Shown: piece by piece, positions 33,102 through 45,007 of the stretch
Numbering within the stretch: position 1 is the stretch's first letter
How the letters are laid out: every line of letters begins with the position of its first letter
Source: Mycobacterium sp. 852002-51057_SCH5723018
Lineage (GTDB): Bacteria; Actinomycetota; Actinomycetes; Mycobacteriales; Mycobacteriaceae
DNA length: 46,840 nucleotides
Assembly: GCF_001667035.1 (NCBI RefSeq)
Contig: NZ_LZIR01000047.1
Location: forward strand, 1 to 46,840
Reading direction: 5' to 3'
Notes under the pieces: model-generated
Database searches by the model: none
What the model was told of the DNA's origin: nothing
The model's input: only the letters and a program-made list of their open reading frames with translations
Position numbers and translations under genes: made by a program

Positions 33102-34844
33102 CTACTTCTTTTTCTTCTCGGAGCCGCCCTTGTTCTCCGAGCCGCCCTTGCTCTCGGAGCCGCCCTTGCCCTCCGAGCCACCCTTCTGGTCGGAGCCCTC
33201 CTTGCCGTCGCCGGACTGCTTCTGCTTCTTGACCTTGACGGATTCCTTTTCTTCGTCTTCCAGTGGCTCCGCATGCTCATCGGGCACGACCGATCCACCG
33301 TCGCTGGCCGCGAAGCCCTTCTTGAAGTTATTGATGATCTCGGTGAGCTGGTTCTCGCCCTCTTCGGAGAGCTTCCCGCTGTCGCGGACGCCGGCCAGGA
33401 ACTTCTCCTCCGAAGCCCGCATGTGGTCCAGCAACTCGGTTTCGAACCGCCTGACGTCCTCGACGGGCACCGAGTCCAGGTGGCCGCCGGTACCCAGGAA
33501 TATCGAGACCACCTGCTCCTCAACCGGCATGGGTTGGTACTGCGGTTGCTTGAGCAACTCCACCAGCCGTTCACCGCGCGACAGTTGCGCCTTGGAGGTG
33601 GCGTCAAGATCGGAAGCGAAGGCCGCGAAGGATTCCAGTTCGCGGTACTGCGACAGGTCCAACCGCAACGAGCCGGCCACCTCTTTCATCGCCTTGATCT
33701 GCGCCGCACCACCCACTCGGGATACCGAGACACCGACGTTGATGGCCGGCCGGACGCCCTGGTTGAACAGGTCGGACTCCAGGAAGCACTGGCCGTCGGT
33801 GATCGAGATGACGTTGGTGGGGATGTAGGCCGAGATGTCGTTGGCCTTGGTCTCGATGATGGGAAGTCCGGTCAGCGAGCCGCCACCGAGGTCGTCGGAA
33901 AGCTTGGCGCAGCGCTCCAACAGCCGCGAGTGCAGGTAGAACACGTCGCCCGGGTAGGCCTCGCGGCCGGGCGGCCGGCGCAGCAGCAGCGAGATCGCGC
34001 GGTACGCCTCGGCCTGCTTGCTCAGGTCATCGAAGACGATCAGCACGTGCTTGCCTTCGTACATCCAGTGCTGCGCGATCGCCGAACCCGTGTACGGCGC
34101 AAGCCATTTGAAGCCGGCAGAGTCCGAAGCGGGCGCAGCGACGATGGTGGTGTAGTCCATCGCACCGCCCTCTTCGAGCGCCCTGCGGACGGCGGCGATC
34201 GTGGTGCCCTTCTGGCCGATGGCGACGTAGACGCAGCGCACCTGCTTGCGCTCGTCGTCCGACTCCCAGTTCTGGCGCTGGTTGATGATGGTGTCCACGC
34301 AGACGGCGGTCTTGCCGGTCTTGCGGTCGCCGATGATCAGCTGGCGCTGGCCGCGGCCGATCGGGGTCATCGCATCGATTGCCTTGATCCCAGTCTGCAG
34401 CGGCTCCTTCACGCCTTGGCGCTGCACCACCGACGGCGCCTGGATCTCCAGTGCGCGGCGGGTGTCGGTCTCGATGTCGCCCTGGCCGTCTATCGCCTGG
34501 GCCAGTGGGTTGACCACCCGGCCCAAGAAGGCGTCGCCTACCGGCACCGACAGGACCTCGCCGGTGCGCTTGACCTGTTGGCCCTCTTCGATTTTCTCGA
34601 AATCACCCAAGATCACGGCGCCGACGGTGTGTTCGTCGAGGTTGAGTGCGACGCCGAGGACCCCGCCCGGGAACTCGAGCAGCTCCTGGGTCATGACGGA
34701 CGGCAACCCTTCGACGTGCGCGATGCCGTCCCCCGCGTCGACGACGGTCCCGACCTCCTCACGGGAGGTGTCGGCGGTGAAGGAGTCTACGTACTCCTCG
34801 ATGGCACTCTGGATGTCGTCAGCGGAGATTGTCAACTCTGCCAT
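33102..34844 (-). CDS. atpA: ATP synthase F1 alpha subunit with expanded C-terminal tail
   Basis: A 580-residue non-catalytic nucleotide-binding subunit. Walker A is GDRKTGKT, and the arginine-finger region follows SVSRVGG. M. tuberculosis AtpA is about 549 residues and already has a C-terminal extension, absent in most bacteria, that suppresses ATP hydrolysis. Here that extension is much longer: after [10 protein letters not shown] comes a run of GGSE-x-K hexapeptides (residues 555-578, with a degenerate copy at 549-554) ending in KKKK. The core up to about residue 535 is ordinary. ATG 34844 starts [12 protein letters not shown], and the previous gene atpH ends 59 bases upstream. Confidence 0.95.
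   Translation of the reverse strand: MAELTISADDIQSAIEEYVDSFTADTSREEVGTVVDAGDGIAHVEGLPSVMTQELLEFPGGVLGVALNLDEHTVGAVILGDFEKIEEGQQVKRTGEVLSVPVGDAFLGRVVNPLAQAIDGQGDIETDTRRALEIQAPSVVQRQGVKEPLQTGIKAIDAMTPIGRGQRQLIIGDRKTGKTAVCVDTIINQRQNWESDDERKQVRCVYVAIGQKGTTIAAVRRALEEGGAMDYTTIVAAPASDSAGFKWLAPYTGSAIAQHWMYEGKHVLIVFDDLSKQAEAYRAISLLLRRPPGREAYPGDVFYLHSRLLERCAKLSDDLGGGSLTGLPIIETKANDISAYIPTNVISITDGQCFLESDLFNQGVRPAINVGVSVSRVGGAAQIKAMKEVAGSLRLDLSQYRELESFAAFASDLDATSKAQLSRGERLVELLKQPQYQPMPVEEQVVSIFLGTGGHLDSVPVEDVRRFETELLDHMRASEEKFLAGVRDSGKLSEEGENQLTEIINNFKKGFAASDGGSVVPDEHAEPLEDEEKESVKVKKQKQSGDGKEGSDQKGGSEGKGGSESKGGSENKGGSEKKKK
33111..33200 (-). repeat. 18-bp tandem repeat in the 3' end of atpA
   Basis: Four near-identical 18-base units (33111-33182), each encoding GGSE-x-K with x = G, S, N or K, plus a diverged fifth at 33183-33200 (EGSDQK). 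The unit is a multiple of three, so copy-number change keeps the frame. It lies wholly in the C-terminal extension of AtpA. Confidence 0.9.
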
Positions 34845-34903
34845 GGCTTTTCGTCTTCCTACTTGATCTTCGTTCGCGTCTGGTTGTGATGGTTGGTTGT
34901 CGC

Positions 34904-36244
34904 TCAGTCGGGCAACTGAGCCTCGGCCGCTGCCAACCGAGAGGAGAGCGTCCCGTCGATCACCTCGTCGGCCACGGCGATCAACAGCCCGCCCAGCAGG
35001 TCGGGGTCGATGTCCACCTGCACAGTCACCGGGTGGCCGTAGATCCGGCTGAGAACCTCGGTGACACGGGTGCGCTGGGCGTTGCTGAGTTCGGCTGCGG
35101 CGCTGACCTGCGCGACGATTTCGCCGCGCCGCGCCACCGCGACATCCGCCAAGAACTTCATGGCTTCCTCGGCCGGCTCGCCTCGGAGCAGCTCGACAGT
35201 CTGGGTGAGAAGTGTCCTCGCGACCGGGTTTACCCTGCCGCTGGCGTTGTCAAGCACCTTGCGCAGCAAGCCCACCCGACCTTCGGCCGGGGTGCCGTAG
35301 TCACCCAACAGGATGGCAAGTCGCGGCTGCAGCTCGAGGGCGCGAGAGAACCTGAACAGCTGGTCTTCGACCTCGTCCACGCGGTCCTCACGTTCGGCGA
35401 CTTCCAGCAGCGCTTGCCGTGACACGTGTTCGATGGCATCGACCAGATCGGAGTTGGCCGACCAACGCTCCGAGACTGCTGCCCGAAGAACGTCGAGCGT
35501 GGCGTCGCCGACTTTGCCGGAGACCAGTCGTTCGACCAACCGGACGCGCGGGCCCGCGTCTTCGGCGGGCACGGTGAGATAGCGGGTGACGACGATTTCG
35601 CGGTCCAGCATCTGGCCCACCGAGACCAGCTCGCTGGAGACGGTGGAAAGTCCTTTGTTGTCAAGGTTTTTGGCGATCGTGTTGAACCGGTCTGACAAGT
35701 TTTCAAGTGCTTGGCGACTGGCCGAGCGCATCCTCTTCATCAGGGGGTACTCGACGTTGGCGGATGCCGGCGCCATCGCGTCAAGTTCGTCCAGGAACCG
35801 GTCCACGGTGGCCGACTGTTGCGCCGCGTCGCCGACGTAGTTGCGCACCAAGTCTCTGGCCCGTCGCACGGATTCGTGGCCCAGCTCGAGCCGGAGCTGA
35901 CGGGTCAGCTGCGACCGAAGCAGCTCGGCCTGGCGCCCACCCTGCACCTTGATGCGTTCCGCCTCGACCTCGGCCTGGGTCCGGAATTGTTCGGCGATCC
36001 GTTGCGAGTCTTCCTGGGCCTCTTCGACAACCCGTTCCGCCTCCGACTTGGCGGCTTCCACCGCCTTGCTGTGGGCGGTGGTCGACTCGGTGAGCCGCTC
36101 GGCGGCCGCGGCCGAATCGGCCAACTGCTGGCGCACCGCGTCCTGCCGGGCGTTCATCAAGTTCCGCACTGGCGGCACGACATACCGCACCACGATCAAC
36201 ACGATGATCGCGAACCCGAACAGCTGTCCGAAAAAAGTCGACAT
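34904..36244 (-). CDS. atpH: ATP synthase fused b-delta subunit
   Basis: A 446-residue fusion, exactly the length in M. tuberculosis. One N-terminal membrane helix (about residues 5-22, [19 protein letters not shown]) and a long charged helical stalk form a second b-type subunit. A helical linker follows (about 160-260), and the C-terminal half is the delta (OSCP) subunit that caps F1. The fusion makes the peripheral stalk of mycobacteria asymmetric, with AtpF as the other b strand. It lies 6 bases after atpF. Confidence 0.95.
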   Translation of the reverse strand: MSTFFGQLFGFAIIVLIVVRYVVPPVRNLMNARQDAVRQQLADSAAAAERLTESTTAHSKAVEAAKSEAERVVEEAQEDSQRIAEQFRTQAEVEAERIKVQGGRQAELLRSQLTRQLRLELGHESVRRARDLVRNYVGDAAQQSATVDRFLDELDAMAPASANVEYPLMKRMRSASRQALENLSDRFNTIAKNLDNKGLSTVSSELVSVGQMLDREIVVTRYLTVPAEDAGPRVRLVERLVSGKVGDATLDVLRAAVSERWSANSDLVDAIEHVSRQALLEVAEREDRVDEVEDQLFRFSRALELQPRLAILLGDYGTPAEGRVGLLRKVLDNASGRVNPVARTLLTQTVELLRGEPAEEAMKFLADVAVARRGEIVAQVSAAAELSNAQRTRVTEVLSRIYGHPVTVQVDIDPDLLGGLLIAVADEVIDGTLSSRLAAAEAQLPD

Positions 36245-36250
36245 TGGTGA

Positions 36251-36790
36251 TTACCGCCCGGATGACCCAGTTGCGGAGGTTGCCGCGGCGGTGGGCGCGA
36301 CCTCGACGCCCAGGATGCGGCTTGCCAGGGTCGCCGACATGTTTCCGACGTTGGCCCGCAGATCCAGTTCCACGGTGTCCCTCTCCCGCTTCAATTGCTC
36401 GGCGGCCAGCTGCAACGTCGACATCACCTCTTGCTCGGCACGGGCGCGCGCGTCTTCGACGACCTTACGACCTTCTGCCCGGGCATTGTCCCGGAAGGAC
36501 GACGCCTGCACGCGGCCTTCCTTCATGGCTTCTTCGTAGTCGGCCTGGGCGGCCTCGAACTGCTCGGCCGACTTCTTGTTGTCGGCGGCGGTCTTGGCGA
36601 CCATGGCGTCGCGTTCGCGCACCACCCTCATGATCGACGGCACCACGAACGTGCCGATGATGGCGAGCACGATCAGGAAGATGGCCAGCACGAAGAAGAA
36701 GGTGCCATTGGGAACGAGGAAGTTGCTGCCGCCCCCCTTGCCCCCTTCGGCCTGGCTGGACGCCAGCACAATCAGGTTCGAGTCACCCAT
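36251..36790 (-). CDS. atpF: ATP synthase Fo b subunit
   Basis: A 179-residue b subunit. A short N-terminal stretch precedes one membrane helix (about residues 28-53, [23 protein letters not shown]), then a long charged helix that pairs with AtpH to form the peripheral stalk. The C-terminal [21 protein letters not shown] is conserved among mycobacteria. Start codons GTG (36793) and ATG (36790) are adjacent; ATG agrees with MGD/MGE starts in relatives. It lies 12 bases after atpE. Confidence 0.93.
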   Translation of the reverse strand: MGDSNLIVLASSQAEGGKGGGSNFLVPNGTFFFVLAIFLIVLAIIGTFVVPSIMRVVRERDAMVAKTAADNKKSAEQFEAAQADYEEAMKEGRVQASSFRDNARAEGRKVVEDARARAEQEVMSTLQLAAEQLKRERDTVELDLRANVGNMSATLASRILGVEVAPTAAATSATGSSGR

Positions 36791-36802
36791 CACGGCGCGG
36801 AA

Positions 36803-37063
<261 letters not shown>

Positions 37064-37084
37064 CTAGCGTTATCTGGTGGCTAT

Positions 37085-37102
37085 CTGGTAGCGGTCTACC
37101 AG
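37085..37102 (-). promoter_or_regulatory. Intercistronic hairpin upstream of atpE
   Basis: A perfect 7-bp stem (CTGGTAG/CTACCAG, 4-base loop) starts 3 bases after the atpB stop and about 36 bases before the atpE start. It has no U-tract and sits in the middle of an operon, so it is more likely an RNA stability or translation element than a terminator. Confidence 0.6.
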
Positions 37103-37105
37103 GTT

Positions 37106-37858
37106 TCAGTGATCCTCTTCCAGTTCCATGGCCTGGCTGAAGTACAAGATGGTCAGGATCGAGAAGATGAAGGCCTGGATCGCGCCGACGAACAGGTCGA
37201 ACGATTTCCAGATGGCGTTGGGCAACCACATGATGTACGGCGGGAACATCGCGATCAGCGCCACCAGGATGCCGCCGGCGAAGATGTTGCCAAAGAGTCG
37301 GAGCGACAACGAGATCGGCTTGGCCAATTCCTCGACGAGGTTGATCGGCGCCAGGAAAGCCACGTGCCCCTTGAGGACCTTGACCGGATGCCCGACGATG
37401 CCACGGCGCCAGATCCCGGCCGCGTGGTAGCAGACGAACACGAAAAGGGCCAGTGCCAGCACGTAATTGATGTCGGCCGCCGCCGATTTGAGCAGCTCGG
37501 TGGCGTGACCGGATTTGTCGGTGTACTGCAGCGGAAGCACCGACAGCCAGTTGGAGATCAGGATGAACACGAAAATCGTGACGGCCAGCGGCAGCACGAA
37601 CGGCGCGATCCGCATCCCGATGGCGCTCTCGATCTGGTTGCGCATCTGGATGGTGATGGCCTCCCAGAACAATTGGACGCCGCTGGGAACGTCGGTCGAC
37701 GTCACCTTGGAGCGAAGGAAGAAGGCCAGCGCGACCACGATCACGGCGGCGATGGCCGTCGACAGCACGGTGTCGGTGTTGACGGTCAGCCCGAGCCACT
37801 TCGCGGTGTTGTGCTCCCCCACCTCGATCTGAGAACCGGCCAGGATCGTCTCAATCAT
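37106..37858 (-). CDS. atpB: ATP synthase Fo a subunit
   Basis: A 250-residue membrane protein, equal in length to M. tuberculosis AtpB, that forms the proton half-channels next to the c-ring. It has about five to six hydrophobic segments. The essential arginine is in [14 protein letters not shown], and [10 protein letters not shown] precedes it. It ends in [11 protein letters not shown]. Its start overlaps the atpI stop by 8 bases, so the two are coupled in translation. Confidence 0.95.
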   Translation of the reverse strand: MIETILAGSQIEVGEHNTAKWLGLTVNTDTVLSTAIAAVIVVALAFFLRSKVTSTDVPSGVQLFWEAITIQMRNQIESAIGMRIAPFVLPLAVTIFVFILISNWLSVLPLQYTDKSGHATELLKSAAADINYVLALALFVFVCYHAAGIWRRGIVGHPVKVLKGHVAFLAPINLVEELAKPISLSLRLFGNIFAGGILVALIAMFPPYIMWLPNAIWKSFDLFVGAIQAFIFSILTILYFSQAMELEEDH

Positions 37859-38327
37859 CGCTGGTGCTCCTCAATTCCGTCCCTGCGTGGCCCTCCAGGC
37901 CCGCGGACGGGCCCGGTTCGCCGGTGCGCAGCTTCTTGTAGACCGGCAGCGCGGTCGACGCGACCAACAGCAGCTGGAAGAGCGCCAGACCGAAAACCAC
38001 GCCCAGTCCCGCCGGCCGGAAAACGTAGGCGAGGACCAGCCCGACCACGGTGATGATCGCCAGCCGTGACGCCGAGTTGACCGCCATCGACCTTTTCAGC
38101 GGATGGTCGCGGGAGGTGATGGATTCGACCGACCGACGCACCAGGAGCGCGTTGAGCAAACCCAGCAGCAACCCGACGCCGAAGAACACGCCGACCATGA
38201 GATGCCCCAACAGCCCGGAGGCGAGCATCGCCAGCGCGGTGATTCCAGCGCTGATCACAAAGAGCCGAACCGGACGGAAAGCAACAGAGGGGAACACCAA
38301 CGGCGCGTCCTGCGCTGGTGTCGTCAC
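37851..38327 (-). CDS. ATP synthase operon membrane protein, AtpI-like
   Basis: A 158-residue protein with about four hydrophobic segments (about 20-40, 42-62, 88-105 and 108-128), matching M. tuberculosis Rv1303. In position and topology it corresponds to AtpI, which helps assemble the c-ring in other bacteria; sequence similarity to E. coli AtpI is weak, so the role is inferred. The start is GTG at 38327 ([14 protein letters not shown]). It is the first gene of the atp operon, preceded by a 246-base gap. Confidence 0.85.
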   Translation of the reverse strand: MTTPAQDAPLVFPSVAFRPVRLFVISAGITALAMLASGLLGHLMVGVFFGVGLLLGLLNALLVRRSVESITSRDHPLKRSMAVNSASRLAIITVVGLVLAYVFRPAGLGVVFGLALFQLLLVASTALPVYKKLRTGEPGPSAGLEGHAGTELRSTSDD

Positions 38328-38573
38328 TGCAGCACCTCAATCCCAGTAGCTAGAGCGGAAACCACCCGACCGACCGACCGGTGGCCCGCCGAGCGTATCG
38401 CACGTCACACCGGGGTGACCCAAGGGGTAGTTTCCCCCGTCGCTCTTGAATTAACGCGATCCGGACAAACGTCCGATTGGCCGGTTGGCCGTCAACCCTC
38501 GAGGCTTCTTTCGGGGTTCTACCTGCACCGTACCATATGGTAGACGGCCCTACTACCGCGTGTCGTAGACTCG
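38328..38573 (-). promoter_or_regulatory. Intergenic region upstream of the atp operon
   Basis: 246 bases between wecA and the first atp gene. A promoter is expected here; TTGACG on the minus strand at about 38505-38500 is the best -35, but I find no good -10 at the right distance. A perfect 12-base palindrome TACCATATGGTA lies at 38531-38542, AT-rich against its surroundings, and could be a regulator site. No open frame here looks like a gene. Confidence 0.5.
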
Positions 38574-39782
38574 TCAGTCCACGTCTTCGTAGTCGTCGCG
38601 GCGGCGCATCAGCGGGATGGCCGTGGCCACGCCGGCGACGACGAGCGCGCCCACCATCACCTCCGCGGTACGGCGGGGATTGAAAAAGATCGTGCTCGCG
38701 GCGCCGAACGCCACGATGCCCACCCACAGATAGATCAGCAGCACCACCCGGCGATGCGAATGACCGATTTGCAGCAACCGGTGGTGCAGGTGCATCTTGT
38801 CGGGGCTGAAGGCGCTGCGGCCGGCGCGGGTGCGGCGCACGATCGCCAGCAGCAGGTCGAGCATCGGCACGAACATGACCGCCACGACCAGTAGGAACGG
38901 CGACAGCAGAGCAAACACATCCCGGGCGCCGTAGGCGTTCTGCGAGACGGGGCCGGCGGCGGTCGTGGAGGCGGCGGCGAGCATCAGGCCGATCAGCATG
39001 GAGCCCGAATCTCCCATGAAGATCTTGGCCCGGTGGAAGTTGTGCGGCAAAAAGCCCAGACAGGCGCCCGCGAGCACGACGGAGATCACCGCCGGCGGAT
39101 AGAACAGCACATCACCGCCGTGGTCGCGCAGCAGTCCCACGGAGAAAATGCAGATGGCCATCGCGGTGATCAGGCCCAGCCCGGCGGCCAGCCCGTCGAG
39201 CCCGTCGACGAAGTTCATCGCATTGACGATCGAAACCGTCAGCGCCAGGGTGAGCAGGATCGACGAGGCCTGGTCCAGCACGATGGTGCCGACGCCGCCC
39301 AGCGGGATGTACAGGACGCTCCAGGCGACACCCATGGTGACCAGCACACTGGCGGCCGTGATCTGGCCGGCGAACTTGGTCAAAGCGTCCAGGCCCCAAC
39401 GGTCGTCGATGAGGCCGATGCCGACGATCACCGCGCCCGCCACCAGGACCGCGGGCATGCCGGTGGAGTAGACGAACCCGCGGGTGAGCGCCGGAAGCTG
39501 CCACGCAAGAAAGACGGCCGCGACGACGCCGACAAACATCGCCAGCCCACCCATCCGTGGGGTCGGCGTGACGTGCACGTCGCGTTCCCTCGGGTAGGCG
39601 ACCGCGCCCAGGCGGGTGGCCAGCACCCGCACCGGCCCCGTCGCGAAGTACGTGATGATCGCCGCGGTCAGCCCGACCAGCGCAAGCTCGCGCAGCGGAA
39701 CACCGGCGCCGCGGTCGGATAGGGCGAACAAGCCACCGGCGAGGCTGGCTGGGTCGCTGGACACCACGAGACCGTACTGCAC
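38574..39782 (-). CDS. wecA: Decaprenyl-phosphate GlcNAc-1-phosphate transferase
   Basis: A 402-residue membrane enzyme with about 11 hydrophobic segments that transfers GlcNAc-1-phosphate from UDP-GlcNAc to decaprenyl phosphate, the first step of the linker joining arabinogalactan to peptidoglycan. Family motifs are VIGIGLIDDRWG, NAMNFVDGLDGLAAG, FMGDSGSM and the HLHHRLL loop on the cytoplasmic side. GTG 39782 agrees with the M. tuberculosis Rv1302 start (QYGLEVSSD in that protein); a TTG one codon earlier is also possible. It lies 34 bases after the sua5 gene on the same strand. Confidence 0.94.
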   Translation of the reverse strand: MQYGLVVSSDPASLAGGLFALSDRGAGVPLRELALVGLTAAIITYFATGPVRVLATRLGAVAYPRERDVHVTPTPRMGGLAMFVGVVAAVFLAWQLPALTRGFVYSTGMPAVLVAGAVIVGIGLIDDRWGLDALTKFAGQITAASVLVTMGVAWSVLYIPLGGVGTIVLDQASSILLTLALTVSIVNAMNFVDGLDGLAAGLGLITAMAICIFSVGLLRDHGGDVLFYPPAVISVVLAGACLGFLPHNFHRAKIFMGDSGSMLIGLMLAAASTTAAGPVSQNAYGARDVFALLSPFLLVVAVMFVPMLDLLLAIVRRTRAGRSAFSPDKMHLHHRLLQIGHSHRRVVLLIYLWVGIVAFGAASTIFFNPRRTAEVMVGALVVAGVATAIPLMRRRDDYEDVD

Positions 39783-39816
39783 CAACCTGAGACCGGGACA
39801 CTCGCGCTGTGTAGCT

Positions 39817-40470
39817 CTAGGCGGTCAGGGTCCCCGGGTCCACGCCGAGCACCTCCGCGATCCGTTCGGCGCTCACCGGACCCGCCCGCAGGATGCGGGG
39901 GGTTGCTCCGGTCAGGTCGAGGATCGTCGAGGCGGCCTGCTGCTGGGCCGGGCCGGCGTCGAGATAGACATCGACGAGATCGCCGAGCTGGCTGCGCGCC
40001 TCGCCGGCGTCCACCGCGGGCGGCCGGCCGGAGATGTTGGCGCTGGAGACCGCCATCGGCCCCACCTCGCGCAGCAAGTCGATGGCCACCGGGTGCAAAG
40101 GCATCCGCAGCATCACGGTGCCGCGGGCGTCGCCGAGGTCCCACTGCAGCGACGGCGCCTGCGCGACCACCAGGCTCAGCGCGCCCGGCCAGAAGGCGCG
40201 GATGAGTTCGCGCGCACCGTCGGGCATGGTGTAGACCAGGCCTTCGATGGTGTGCCAGGAGCCCACCAGCACACCGACCGGCATGTCGCGGCCGCGGCCC
40301 TTGGCCGCCAGCAGCGCGGCCACCGCGGTGCTGTCGAAGGCGTCGGCGCCGATGCCGTACACGGTGTCGGTCGGCATGACGACCAGCCGGCCGCTCTTGA
40401 GAGCCCCGACCGCCGAGGTGATTCCGAGGGCGCGCTGGTCGGCGTCGGAGCAGTTGAACACCTCAGCCAT
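39817..40470 (-). CDS. L-threonylcarbamoyladenylate synthase (YrdC/Sua5)
   Basis: A 217-residue YrdC-domain enzyme that makes threonylcarbamoyl-AMP from threonine, bicarbonate and ATP for the t6A37 modification of ANN-decoding tRNAs. Signatures are LVVMPTDTVYGIGADAF at the N-terminus, the KGR motif in LLAAKGRGRDMP, PGALSLV, and SSANISGRPP. Corresponds to M. tuberculosis Rv1301. It lacks the C-terminal Sua5 domain and is a TsaC-length form. The start overlaps the prmC stop by 8 bases, part of a tightly packed translation-factor cluster prfA-prmC-sua5. Confidence 0.93.
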   Translation of the reverse strand: MAEVFNCSDADQRALGITSAVGALKSGRLVVMPTDTVYGIGADAFDSTAVAALLAAKGRGRDMPVGVLVGSWHTIEGLVYTMPDGARELIRAFWPGALSLVVAQAPSLQWDLGDARGTVMLRMPLHPVAIDLLREVGPMAVSSANISGRPPAVDAGEARSQLGDLVDVYLDAGPAQQQAASTILDLTGATPRILRAGPVSAERIAEVLGVDPGTLTA

Positions 40471-41308
40471 CAGGGCTCCTACGCGCCGTCACGAACCGCG
40501 GCCGCCCGGCGAGATCGCGGTGGGCCTCGACGTCGTCGAAAAGCGTTGTGGCCTCGACCAATTCGACCGTCCGCGACGACGTGGTGTCGTCGTGCTCGAC
40601 GGCGAACAGCCCCCCGGGGCGCAGCCAGCGCCCCGCGAGGCGGACCACGGCGGCGATCACCGCCATGCCGTCGGCCCCGCCGAACACCGCGTGCGGCGGA
40701 TCGTGTTGGGCCACTTCGGGTTCCAGGTCGACGTCGTCGGGGACGTAGGGCGGGTTGGCCACCACCAGGTCGACCCTTCGATCGAGTTCGGCGAGCAGGC
40801 CGGCCTCCGTGACGTCGGCGCGCACCAGTTCCACGGCGGTGCCGTCGGCGTTGCGCCGCGCGTACTCGAGGGCCGTGTCGGAGTCGTCGATGGCGATGAC
40901 GCGGGCCGCGGGGCGGTGCTGGGCCAGTGCGACCGCCAATGCGCCAGAGCCGGTGCAGACATCGACGATGGCGGGCCGCGCGGCGAGGCGTTGCGCGGTC
41001 GCCCATTCCAGCATGGCCTCGGTCTCGGGACGCGGTATGAATACCCCCGGACCGACGTGCAGCGTCACCGGCCCGAACGCCGCCGTCCCGGTGAGGTGCT
41101 GCAACGGCACCCGCCGGGAGCGCGCGGCCACGATCTCGCGGTAACGACCGAGGAATTCGTCGCCGGGCGGCTCGAGCAGGGTGAGCCGACCGCGCTCGGT
41201 GCCGACCAGATGAGCGGCCAGCTCCTCGGCGTCGTAACGGGCGGAATCGATTCCGGCTTCGGCGAGTTGCGCCGCCGCCGAGTCGATCGCGCGCCGCAGG
41301 ATGGTCAT
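40463..41308 (-). CDS. prmC: Release factor glutamine methyltransferase
   Basis: A 281-residue SAM-dependent enzyme that methylates the glutamine of the GGQ motif in release factors. It has an N-terminal helical bundle (about residues 1-75) and a Rossmann methyltransferase domain with [14 protein letters not shown] (SAM binding, about 115-128) and the catalytic NPPY at 185-188. It overlaps prfA by 4 bases (ATGA), placing enzyme and substrate in one translationally coupled unit. M. tuberculosis Rv1300 is annotated longer (hemK); this start gives the length usual for PrmC. Confidence 0.94.
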   Translation of the reverse strand: MTILRRAIDSAAAQLAEAGIDSARYDAEELAAHLVGTERGRLTLLEPPGDEFLGRYREIVAARSRRVPLQHLTGTAAFGPVTLHVGPGVFIPRPETEAMLEWATAQRLAARPAIVDVCTGSGALAVALAQHRPAARVIAIDDSDTALEYARRNADGTAVELVRADVTEAGLLAELDRRVDLVVANPPYVPDDVDLEPEVAQHDPPHAVFGGADGMAVIAAVVRLAGRWLRPGGLFAVEHDDTTSSRTVELVEATTLFDDVEAHRDLAGRPRFVTARRSPDG

Positions 41309-42378
41309 GCCTGTTGTAACCGCGATTGCTTGTCCGCGGCGCTCAGCGCGTCGAACAGCGCATCGAGGTCACCGTCGAGCACCTGGTCGAGGTTGTGCGC
41401 CTTGAAACCGATGCGGTGGTCGGTGATCCGGTTCTCCGGGAAGTTGTAGGTGCGGATCCGCTCGCTGCGGTCCACCGTGCGGATCTGGCTGGCCCGGTCG
41501 GCCGACGCGTCGGCTTGCGCCTGTTCCTCGGCCATCACCTGCAGGCGAGCGGCCAGCACCTGCAACGCGCGGGCTTTGTTCTGCAGCTGGGATCGTTCGT
41601 TCTGGCAGGTGACGACGATCCCGGTGGGCAGGTGGGTGATCCGCACCGCGGAGTCGGTGGTGTTGACGCCCTGCCCGCCCTTGCCGGACGAGCGGTACAC
41701 GTCGATGCGCAGATCCGATTCGTCGATCTGCACCTCGCCGACCTCTTCGGGTTCGGGGTAGACGAGCACACCGGCCGCCGACGTATGAACGCGCCCTTGG
41801 GATTCCGTCACCGGGACGCGCTGCACGCGATGCACGCCGCCCTCGAACTTCATTCGCGACCACACCCCGTCGACCGAGTCGCCCTTGCTGCCGATGGACA
41901 GCGTCGCGTCCTTGTAGCCGCCCAGATCGGAAGTGGTTTCGTCGAGCACCGTCACGTTCCAGCCGTGCCGCTCGGCGTAGCGGATGTACATCCGGGCCAG
42001 GTCGGCGGCGAACAGCGCCGATTCCTCGCCGCCCTCACCGGATTTGACCTCGAGCACGATGTCGTCCGCGTCGTGGGGGTCGCGGGGGGCCAGCATGTCG
42101 GTGAGCTGGGTGTCCAGTTCGGCCACCTTGGACTCGAGTTCGATGACCTCCTCGGCGAACGACTCATCGTCGGCGGCCAGCTCGCGCGCGGCCTCCAGGT
42201 CGCCGCGTGCGAGCACCAGCTTGCGGTAGGTGCCAACGATCGGGGCCAAGCGGGCGAACCGTCGTCCGGCTTTGCGCGCCTCGTCGGGGTTGCTGTGCAG
42301 TTCGGGGTCGGCCAGCCGCTGCTCGAGCTCGGCGTGTTCGGCCAGCAGCACGTCAATGGTCTGTACGGGCTGCGTCAT
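41305..42378 (-). CDS. prfA: Peptide chain release factor 1
   Basis: A 357-residue class I release factor that reads UAG and UAA. The codon-recognition tripeptide is PVT at 189-191 ([10 protein letters not shown]), the RF1-type P-x-T motif, and the peptidyl-hydrolysis loop is GGQ at 234-236 ([14 protein letters not shown]). The acidic GEGGEES segment near residue 115 is also typical. It is followed directly by prmC, which modifies that glutamine. Upstream, a 76-base gap with a strong hairpin separates it from rpmE. Confidence 0.95.
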   Translation of the reverse strand: MTQPVQTIDVLLAEHAELEQRLADPELHSNPDEARKAGRRFARLAPIVGTYRKLVLARGDLEAARELAADDESFAEEVIELESKVAELDTQLTDMLAPRDPHDADDIVLEVKSGEGGEESALFAADLARMYIRYAERHGWNVTVLDETTSDLGGYKDATLSIGSKGDSVDGVWSRMKFEGGVHRVQRVPVTESQGRVHTSAAGVLVYPEPEEVGEVQIDESDLRIDVYRSSGKGGQGVNTTDSAVRITHLPTGIVVTCQNERSQLQNKARALQVLAARLQVMAEEQAQADASADRASQIRTVDRSERIRTYNFPENRITDHRIGFKAHNLDQVLDGDLDALFDALSAADKQSRLQQA

Positions 42379-42404
42379 GTGTCACCTCCTACCCCAAACG
42401 CGAA

Positions 42405-42446
42405 CCGACGCCCGGCCTGTGCGGGCTCGCACAGTTCGGGCGTCGG
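42405..42446 (-). terminator. Strong hairpin between rpmE and prfA
   Basis: A long two-part stem: CCGACGCCCG pairs with CGGGCGTCGG (10 bp), and inside it CTGTGCG pairs with CGCACAG (7 bp) around a 4-base loop. It lies 8 bases past the rpmE stop. There is no proper U-run on the minus-strand side, so it may be a mycobacterial-style terminator, an attenuator or a stabilising element. Either way it should lower expression of prfA relative to rpmE. Confidence 0.65.
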
Positions 42447-42454
42447 TAAGCCAG

Positions 42455-42697
42455 CTATTTGTCGGTCGACTCGGCCTGGTCGGCCGCGGCCTTGCGCTTG
42501 CCGTAGCGCTTCTCGAAGCGGGCCACCCGGCCGCCGCTGTCGAGGATCTTCTGCTTGCCGGTGTAGAAGGGATGGCACTGCGAGCAGACCTCGACCACGA
42601 TGTTGCCGCCGGGCTTGGTGCTGCGGGTCTGGAAGGTGTTGCCGCACCCGCAGTGGACGGTGGTCTCCGCGTAGGCGGGGTGAATGTCAGCTTTCAT
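42455..42697 (-). CDS. rpmE: 50S ribosomal protein L31 (zinc form)
   Basis: An 80-residue L31 with the four zinc cysteines of the C+ form: CGCG at residues 16-18 and CSQC at about 38-41. The N-terminus [16 protein letters not shown] and the [25 protein letters not shown] core are typical. The zinc form is normally used when zinc is plentiful; a zinc-free paralog, if present, would be elsewhere. Transcribed in line with rho, 178 bases downstream of it. Confidence 0.95.
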   Translation of the reverse strand: MKADIHPAYAETTVHCGCGNTFQTRSTKPGGNIVVEVCSQCHPFYTGKQKILDSGGRVARFEKRYGKRKAAADQAESTDK

Positions 42698-42789
42698 GAT
42701 GTCCTCTTCGCGTTGTCGCCCGGGCCCGCGTGTGCGGCGGTCGGGCGTGAAATCCGAACCTGACGCGGTTCTGGAGTAGTCGACGCTCG

Positions 42790-42804
42790 ATTATGCCAGG
42801 TCAA
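42790..42804 (-). promoter_or_regulatory. Possible rpmE promoter elements
   Basis: On the minus strand TTGACC (42804-42799) and CATAAT (42795-42790) both resemble promoter hexamers but are too close together to belong to the same promoter. CATAAT could pair with an upstream TTTGGG at 18 bases. A guess from composition; the 178-base rho-rpmE gap holds no other feature I can support. Confidence 0.3.
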
Positions 42805-42875
42805 CCACACCTGCCCAAACACCGAGCTGCGCCCACGCATTCCCGGCGAGGGTTTGCGCGGCGCCGGCGCGGTGG

Positions 42876-44741
<1,866 letters not shown>

Positions 44742-45007
44742 GGATTTCCTTTCTTCCCCCGCTGATCAGGTCATACGGGGGGTTCGTTGCAATCAGCCAA
44801 TTTGCCGAGTGCGCCCAATCATCGACTCTGCAACGGTGATCGCCAGGATCGGCGGAGAATTCGGCGAACCTCGTTCACGAGAAGAATTGGTGTTGTCCTA
44901 GCGGCAAGGCAGTAGTTTGCAGATGCAGATGCTGCGATTGCTGGACGGATCCGAGGATATCCTGCATCTCTGCCGGAAGCAAGCAAACCCTCCGGCCGCG
45001 CCATGGA
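44742..45007 (-). other. Rho upstream region
   Basis: 266 bases between thrB and rho. A Shine-Dalgarno for rho lies next to the start. Rho genes are often autoregulated through a long leader, so this may be such a leader, but I see no clear promoter hexamers or attenuator hairpin. Composition is less GC-rich than the genes around it, and no protein-like frame is present. Confidence 0.4.

Noticed and set aside
42853..42875. GC-rich palindrome directly after the rho stop as a terminator
   Set aside because: Self-complementary mainly because of GCGC/CGCC repeats. The stem is ambiguous and there is no U-tract.
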